Assembly (NCBI RefSeq): GCF_006547145.1
Contig: NZ_CP041244.1
Location: forward strand, 6,448,001 to 6,512,000
Reading direction: 5' to 3'
DNA: 64,000 nucleotides
Source: Actinomadura sp. WMMA1423
Lineage (GTDB): Bacteria > Actinomycetota > Actinomycetes > Streptosporangiales > Streptosporangiaceae
Part shown: one piece after another, positions 60,086 through 64,000 of the stretch
Position numbering within the stretch: the stretch's first letter is position 1
Layout: the number at the start of each line of letters is the position of its first letter
Made by a program: the position numbers and the translations under genes
Notes under the pieces: generated by a model
Database searches by the model: none
What the model saw: the letters and a program-made list of their open reading frames with translations, nothing else
Told to the model about the DNA's origin: nothing

Positions 60086-61230
60086 GCGCCTCCCTCGACC
60101 CCTCCCGGCTGGAGGACGCGGAGGCGGCCGAGGCGGCGGATCCGGGCGGCATGCTCCGGCAGGTCGCCTCGTCGGCGGCGCAGGTCCGGGAGGCGCGGCG
60201 CGCGGCGGCCGAGGCCGGCCTGGCCGAGCTGGCCGAGGACGGCCGCCCCCGCGGGATCGTCGTCGCCGGCACCGGCTCCTCCGCCGTCCCGGGCGACGTG
60301 CTCGCCGCCGTGTGCGGGCCGGGCAGCGCCGTCCCGATCTCCACGGTGCGCGGCTACCGGCTCCCCGGCTGGGTGGGCGCCGCCGACCTGGTCGTCGCGG
60401 TCTCGCCCTCGGGAGCCGCCGAGGACACGCTCGAGGTCGCCGCGGAGGCCGCGCGCCGCGGCTGCCGCCTCCTGGTCGTCGGTGACGCCGCCTCGCCGCT
60501 GGCGGAGCTGGCGGCCCGGAGCCGCGGGGTCGTCGTCCCCGTCCGGCCCGCGGGCCCGGCGCGCTCCTCCCTGTGGGCCCTGACGATCCCCCTGCTCCTC
60601 GCCGCGCGGACGCTCCGGCTCGCGGACGTCCCCGACACCGTGCTGGAGTCCACGGCCGAGCTGCTGGAGGACGTCGCGCACCGGTGCCGCCCGTCCAGCG
60701 AGCCGTTCGTCAACCCGGCCAAGCGCCTCGCCCTCGATCTGGCCGGTGACGTGCCGCTCGTGTGGGGCTCGTCCGCGCCGTCCGCCGCGGCGGCGTACCG
60801 GATGTGCTGCCAGCTCGGCGAGAACGCCAAGTACCCGGCCGTCTTCGGCGAGGTCCCCGAGACCGGCCGCAACCAGGTGGCGGTGTTCGACGGCTTCTTC
60901 GCGCGGGCCGGCTCACAGGCCGGTCCGGCCGACCCGGACGACTTCTTCCGCGACCGGGTCGACGAACCGGAGCACGGCCTTCACCTCGTCCTCATGCGCG
61001 ACGTGGAGGAGCATCCGCGCGTGCGGAGGCGGTGCGAGGCGTCCGCCGCGCTGGCCCGCGACCGGGGCGTGGCGGTCACCGAGATCCGGGCGGAGGGCGC
61101 CCATCCGCTGGAGCGGATCGCGTCGCTGATCGCGTTGGCCGACTATGTCACGGTTTACTTGGCTATCGCGCTCGGCGTGGACCCTGCGTCCGAGCCTGCC
61201 GTTCAAGAGCTCGAAGCGAGGATTGCTTAG
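60082..61230 (+). CDS. SIS domain sugar isomerase (phosphoglucose/phosphomannose isomerase-like)
   Basis: 382 residues with two SIS-type modules. The first has [18 protein letters not shown] and [17 protein letters not shown], the second the PGI/PMI C-terminal pattern [20 protein letters not shown]. Homologues interconvert fructose-6-phosphate with mannose-6- or glucose-6-phosphate, which would feed the phosphomannomutase upstream. Orthologues lie beside manB in mycobacteria and Streptomyces. The N-terminal glycine-rich loop is slightly relaxed (GTGSSAVP instead of GMGGSA), so activity should not be assumed. Coupled to Trm112 by a GTGA overlap. Confidence 0.8.
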   Translation: MSASLDPSRLEDAEAAEAADPGGMLRQVASSAAQVREARRAAAEAGLAELAEDGRPRGIVVAGTGSSAVPGDVLAAVCGPGSAVPISTVRGYRLPGWVGAADLVVAVSPSGAAEDTLEVAAEAARRGCRLLVVGDAASPLAELAARSRGVVVPVRPAGPARSSLWALTIPLLLAARTLRLADVPDTVLESTAELLEDVAHRCRPSSEPFVNPAKRLALDLAGDVPLVWGSSAPSAAAAYRMCCQLGENAKYPAVFGEVPETGRNQVAVFDGFFARAGSQAGPADPDDFFRDRVDEPEHGLHLVLMRDVEEHPRVRRRCEASAALARDRGVAVTEIRAEGAHPLERIASLIALADYVTVYLAIALGVDPASEPAVQELEARIA

Positions 61231-62217
61231 ATGAGTGCTGAGGGTGGAACGAAGGCCATCGTCGCCGCGTTGGCCGCCAACCTCGGGATCGCGGCGTCGA
61301 AGGCCGTCGCGTTCGCGTTCACCGGGTCGTCGTCGATGCTGGCCGAGTCCATCCACTCGGTCGCCGACTCCGGGAACCAGGGGCTGCTGCTGCTCGGCCG
61401 CAAGCGGTCCGAACGCGACCGGACCCCACAGCACCCGTTCGGATACGGGCGCGAACGCTACTTCTACGCGTTCGTCGTCGCGGTGGTCCTGTTCACCGTC
61501 GGCGCGGCGTTCTCGCTCTACGAGGGCTACCACAAGATCTCCCACCCGGAGGAGGTCAAGTCCCCGGTGTGGGCGTTCGGGGTGCTGATCGTCGCGATCG
61601 GCCTGGAGGCGTTCTCGTTCCGCACCGCGATCAAGGAGTCGAACGAGGTCCGCGGCGAGCAGTCCTGGTGGAGGTTCATCCGCCGCGCCAAGGCCCCCGA
61701 GCTGCCGGTGGTGCTGCTGGAGGACCTCGCCGCCCTCGTCGGCCTGTTCCTCGCCCTGTTCGGCGTCTCCATGGCGGTCGCCACCGGCGACGGCGTCTGG
61801 GACGGCGTCGGCACCGTCGCGATCGGCCTGCTGCTCGGCGTCGTCGCGACGATCCTGGCGATCGAGACCAAGAGCCTGCTGATCGGCGAGGGCGTCGACC
61901 CGCAGACCGAGCGGCGGATCATCGAGGCGCTGGAGTCGGTGGACGAGGTCGACCACCTCATCCACATCAGGACCGAGTACATGGGCCCGGACGAGCTCCT
62001 CATCGCCGCGAAGATCGCCGTCTACCACGACGACACGGCCGCCGAGGTGGCGCGCGGCATCGACGCGGCGGAGGCGAGGGTCCGGGCGCAGATCCCGGAG
62101 GCGAAGCTCATCTACCTGGAGCCGGCGCTGGACGAGGCGTCCCGCACGCGGGCCGCCGACGCGTCCAGTACGGGCGCCGCCGAGGCGCGGAAGCCGGAGA
62201 CCCCCGCGTCGTCCTGA
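61231..62217 (+). CDS. cation diffusion facilitator family transporter
   Basis: 328 residues with about five or six helices and a cytoplasmic C-terminal ferredoxin-like domain (ERRIIEALESVDEVDHLIHI). The TM2 metal site is present as SIHSVADSGNQ (H and D, four apart). In TM5 the usual H-D pair reads E-D (VLLEDLAALVG), as in ZnT9-like proteins, so metal choice may differ from Zn/Mn transporters. ATG 61231 follows the SIS stop directly. A strong hairpin terminator follows the gene. Confidence 0.86.
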   Translation: MSAEGGTKAIVAALAANLGIAASKAVAFAFTGSSSMLAESIHSVADSGNQGLLLLGRKRSERDRTPQHPFGYGRERYFYAFVVAVVLFTVGAAFSLYEGYHKISHPEEVKSPVWAFGVLIVAIGLEAFSFRTAIKESNEVRGEQSWWRFIRRAKAPELPVVLLEDLAALVGLFLALFGVSMAVATGDGVWDGVGTVAIGLLLGVVATILAIETKSLLIGEGVDPQTERRIIEALESVDEVDHLIHIRTEYMGPDELLIAAKIAVYHDDTAAEVARGIDAAEARVRAQIPEAKLIYLEPALDEASRTRAADASSTGAAEARKPETPASS

Positions 62218-62225
62218 CGCGTTCC

Positions 62226-62250
62226 GCGCGGCCCGCCCCACGGGCCGCGC
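62226..62250. terminator. hairpin terminator after CDF gene
   Basis: GCGCGGCCCG/CGGGCCGCGC, a perfect 10-bp stem with a 5-nt loop, starts 9 bp after the CDF stop. It would end the manB-Trm112-SIS-CDF transcript. No T tract. Confidence 0.68.
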
Positions 62251-62607
62251 CGGACACGGAACCCCTCACCGGGCGGCCGCCGCAGGTGCCGGCCGAACCC
62301 CAGCCCAGGCGAGACCGGCGAGTGCCTCCGAGGAGGCGAGCCGCGGCCGTCCGGCGAGGTGCTATCCCATGCTCCCCGCCCGGACCCCTGAAACCGGGCG
62401 GTTCTGGTGTGACCGCGGCGGCCCCGCCGAACCCCCTACGTCGGCGACGGCCACCGTCGCGGTCACGGTTAAGACACTACGTTCGCGGCACTCCTCCGCA
62501 CGTCCCCCTCAAGGAGGGAACGCGCGTGGTACTCCAGGCGGACCTCCGCGATCTGCATACACCCGCGTGGTGAGGCCATGGCGGGCCTCAGCGGTCAGTA
62601 TTGAGGG
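62251..62607. other. 357-bp intergenic region rich in inverted repeats
   Basis: No convincing gene is seen. Notable structure: CCGCCCGG/CCGGGCGG around position 62385; GTGACCGCG (62409-62417) and CGCGGTCAC (62458-62466), perfect 9-bp arms enclosing a 40-nt segment with further GC-rich pairs. Sequence is less codon-like than elsewhere. It should contain the promoter of the sensor kinase gene at 62608. I could not match it to a known riboswitch consensus; a structured leader or small RNA remains possible. Confidence 0.4.
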
Positions 62608-64000
62608 GTGACGACCGACGACAAGGCCCGGACCGGACCCGACCCCGCGGGGTTCGGCCCAGCCGTCGCGCACCACGCGTGGCGGCTGTCCGGCCGGATC
62701 GTAGCGGGGGTCGGGCAGCTGCTGCTGTGGATCCTGACGGGCATCGGCACGCTCCTGCGCCCGCTGGCGGTCAGGCTCGGCGCGCGCCTGAACGGCCGGG
62801 CGGGACCCGGTCCCGGGGTCCCGGCCGGGCAGACGGCGCCGCTGCCCCGCTGGATCAAAACGTGGCGGGACGTCGTCGGGTCCTGGTACTTCGCGCCCCT
62901 GACCGGGCTGGCCCTGACGATCGCGGCGCTGGCCGAGCTGGCGCCGCGCGTCGACTCGCCGATCAGCCTGGCGGGCGGGTTCGCGGTCGCGGCGACGCTC
63001 CCGCTCGTGTGGCGCCGGGAGAACCTGCGCGCCGTCGCGGCGGTCGTGCTCAGCGCGGTCGCGGCGAGCCTGCTCACCGGGCAGCTCCTGCTGGTCACGA
63101 CCAGCTTCGCGGCCCTCTACACGCTGTACGCGCTGGGCCGGGGGCTGCCCCGCCAGTCCACCGGCGTCCTGGCGGTCGGCAGTGTCGCCGCCCTCGGAGT
63201 CGTCTACCTCGCGACCGGGACGCTCGACGACGTCCCCTGGCCCGCGGCGATCGTCGCGGTGCTCGCCGCCATCGGCCTCGGGGACGCGCGGCGCGTCGTG
63301 GAGTCCGCGGGACGCACGGAGGCGGAGGCCGCCGAGCGCACCAACGAGACCCTCACCCGGCTCACCGCCGTCCAGCGGGAGCAGGCCGTCATGCGCGAGC
63401 GCGCCCGCATCGCCCGGGAGCTGCACGACGTCGTCGCGCACTCCGTCTCCATGATCGCCGTGCAGGCCGAGACCGCGCCGTACACGATGGAGAGCCTGTC
63501 GCCCGAGGCCCGCGCCGGCTACACCGAGATCGCCAAGACGGCCCGGGAGGCGCTGGTGGAGATGCGGCGGCTGCTCAGCGTGCTGCGCGCCGACGCCGCG
63601 CCCGAGCCGGAGGCGGCGAACTCCCCGCAGCCGCGCCTGGACCGGCTGCCCGACCTGATCGAGCAGCACCGCGGCGCCGGCGGCCACGTCGACCTCGCCG
63701 TGCACGGCGACCCGCGCGCCCTGTCCACGACGGTGGAGCTGTCGGCGTACCGGATCGTCCAGGAGGCGCTGACCAACGCGCGGCGGCACGCGCCCGGCGC
63801 GGGCGTCCGCGTCGACCTCACCTTCCTGCCGGACCGGTTGGCGGTCCGCGTCCAGGACAACGGCGCCTCGGCGGCCACCCAGGTCCTGAACCGGCCGAAT
63901 CCCGGTCCTCGTACAGCAGGAGCGGACCCTGCGGGCCCGACCTCCGCGGACGCCGGCCGGACCCGTCTCGAGACGTCCGGGCCGGGTGGCGGACACGGCC
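62608..64000 (+). CDS. sensor histidine kinase, NarL/DesK-type (3' end outside window)
   Basis: 464 codons are visible. A cytoplasmic N-tail is followed by about five to six helices (residues 95-225), then a HisKA_3 dimerisation region with the phospho-acceptor histidine in RIARELHDVVAHSVSMIAVQ (about residue 275). The ATPase N box is IVQEALTNARRHA and the D box VQDNGAS; a proline/glycine-rich insert follows before GGGHG at the window edge, which is the start of the G2 box. It should pair with a LuxR-type response regulator just outside. GTG 62608 is tightly preceded by GAGGG; start uncertain. Confidence 0.87.
   Translation, partial: MTTDDKARTGPDPAGFGPAVAHHAWRLSGRIVAGVGQLLLWILTGIGTLLRPLAVRLGARLNGRAGPGPGVPAGQTAPLPRWIKTWRDVVGSWYFAPLTGLALTIAALAELAPRVDSPISLAGGFAVAATLPLVWRRENLRAVAAVVLSAVAASLLTGQLLLVTTSFAALYTLYALGRGLPRQSTGVLAVGSVAALGVVYLATGTLDDVPWPAAIVAVLAAIGLGDARRVVESAGRTEAEAAERTNETLTRLTAVQREQAVMRERARIARELHDVVAHSVSMIAVQAETAPYTMESLSPEARAGYTEIAKTAREALVEMRRLLSVLRADAAPEPEAANSPQPRLDRLPDLIEQHRGAGGHVDLAVHGDPRALSTTVELSAYRIVQEALTNARRHAPGAGVRVDLTFLPDRLAVRVQDNGASAATQVLNRPNPGPRTAGADPAGPTSADAGRTRLETSGPGGGHG

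Noticed and set aside
62251-62607. Known riboswitch (cobalamin, ydaO/c-di-AMP, NiCo, SAM) near the CDF and kinase genes
   Set aside because: None of the conserved core sequences of these classes could be found on either strand by eye.
62369-62611. Possible 80-codon gene in the gap before the sensor kinase
   Set aside because: No ribosome-binding site, Arg/Pro/Ser-rich without pattern, and it runs over the start of the kinase gene.
57978-64000. manA (type I mannose-6-phosphate isomerase) expected next to manB
   Set aside because: No cupin-type phosphomannose isomerase was found; the SIS protein at 60082 is the only candidate isomerase here.

Overview
The window is very GC-rich, with near-saturated G/C third codon positions, many GTG/TTG starts, a WhiB-family regulator, a full F420 (fbi) gene set and an HTH/ATPase/DUF397 triad. 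This points to a sporulating actinomycete; Actinomadura or a close relative in the Streptosporangiales fits best. That genus-level call is inference from gene content. No rRNA, tRNA, insertion sequence, prophage or CRISPR array was seen.

Layout. (1) 1-4139: assorted chromosomal genes, namely a truncated acetoacetate-decarboxylase-like gene, an SRPBCC protein, an HD hydrolase and a membrane-anchored beta-propeller. (2) 4173-12381: cell-surface sugar genes, with GT4 glycosyltransferases, a nucleotide-sugar dehydrogenase, a UDP-GlcNAc 2-epimerase (wecB), a coiled-coil unknown and a 721-residue tandem glycosyltransferase. (3) 12378-16674: a divergent HxlR regulator/methyltransferase pair, a CDP-alcohol phosphatidyltransferase and a membrane protein. 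(4) 16732-28415: a minus-strand run of eight genes (LCP ligase, two acyltransferases, two GT2/CDP-glycerol glycerophosphotransferase fusions, a free accessory domain and a GT4), best read as synthesis, decoration and wall attachment of a teichoic-acid-like polymer. (5) 28535-38265: TIGR03089, GT-C-like, GT2 and GT4 enzymes, thioredoxin, a flippase-like protein, methyltransferase, GT4 and an NDP-sugar pyrophosphorylase. (6) 38350-42127: an accessory-looking island with a membrane-anchored degenerate-Nudix protein translationally coupled to a zinc-ribbon methyltransferase, followed by a WhiJ/AbaA-like triad. (7) 42222-45535: a secreted GON-domain protein, AlkA-like glycosylase, a small membrane protein and a LysR regulator. 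(8) 45546-50552: fbiC, fbiB and fbiA. (9) 50672-64000: a Q/Y/G-rich membrane protein, whiB, a giant GT2 membrane protein, DUF5719, a degenerate zincin, a LuxR remnant, DUF3499, phosphomannomutase, Trm112, a SIS isomerase, a CDF transporter and a truncated sensor kinase.

How the genes work together. The order LCP, TIGR03089, sugar pyrophosphorylase, fbiA/fbiB, whiB, zincin, DUF3499, phosphomannomutase, SIS resembles, as I remember it, the mycobacterial Rv3256c-Rv3268 block. It looks like an old actinobacterial core into which a lineage-specific glycopolymer locus has been set. Phosphomannomutase, SIS isomerase and the pyrophosphorylase can supply GDP-mannose-type donors. WecB and the dehydrogenase can supply ManNAc/ManNAcA-type donors. 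The polymerases, acyltransferases and LCP protein would build and anchor the polymer.

The most interesting unexplained elements are the Nudix-like/methyltransferase couple (38350-40349), the free accessory domain related to part of its giant neighbour (17913-22202), the tandem glycosyltransferase with its coiled-coil partner (9479-12381), and the inverted-repeat-rich gap at 62251-62607.
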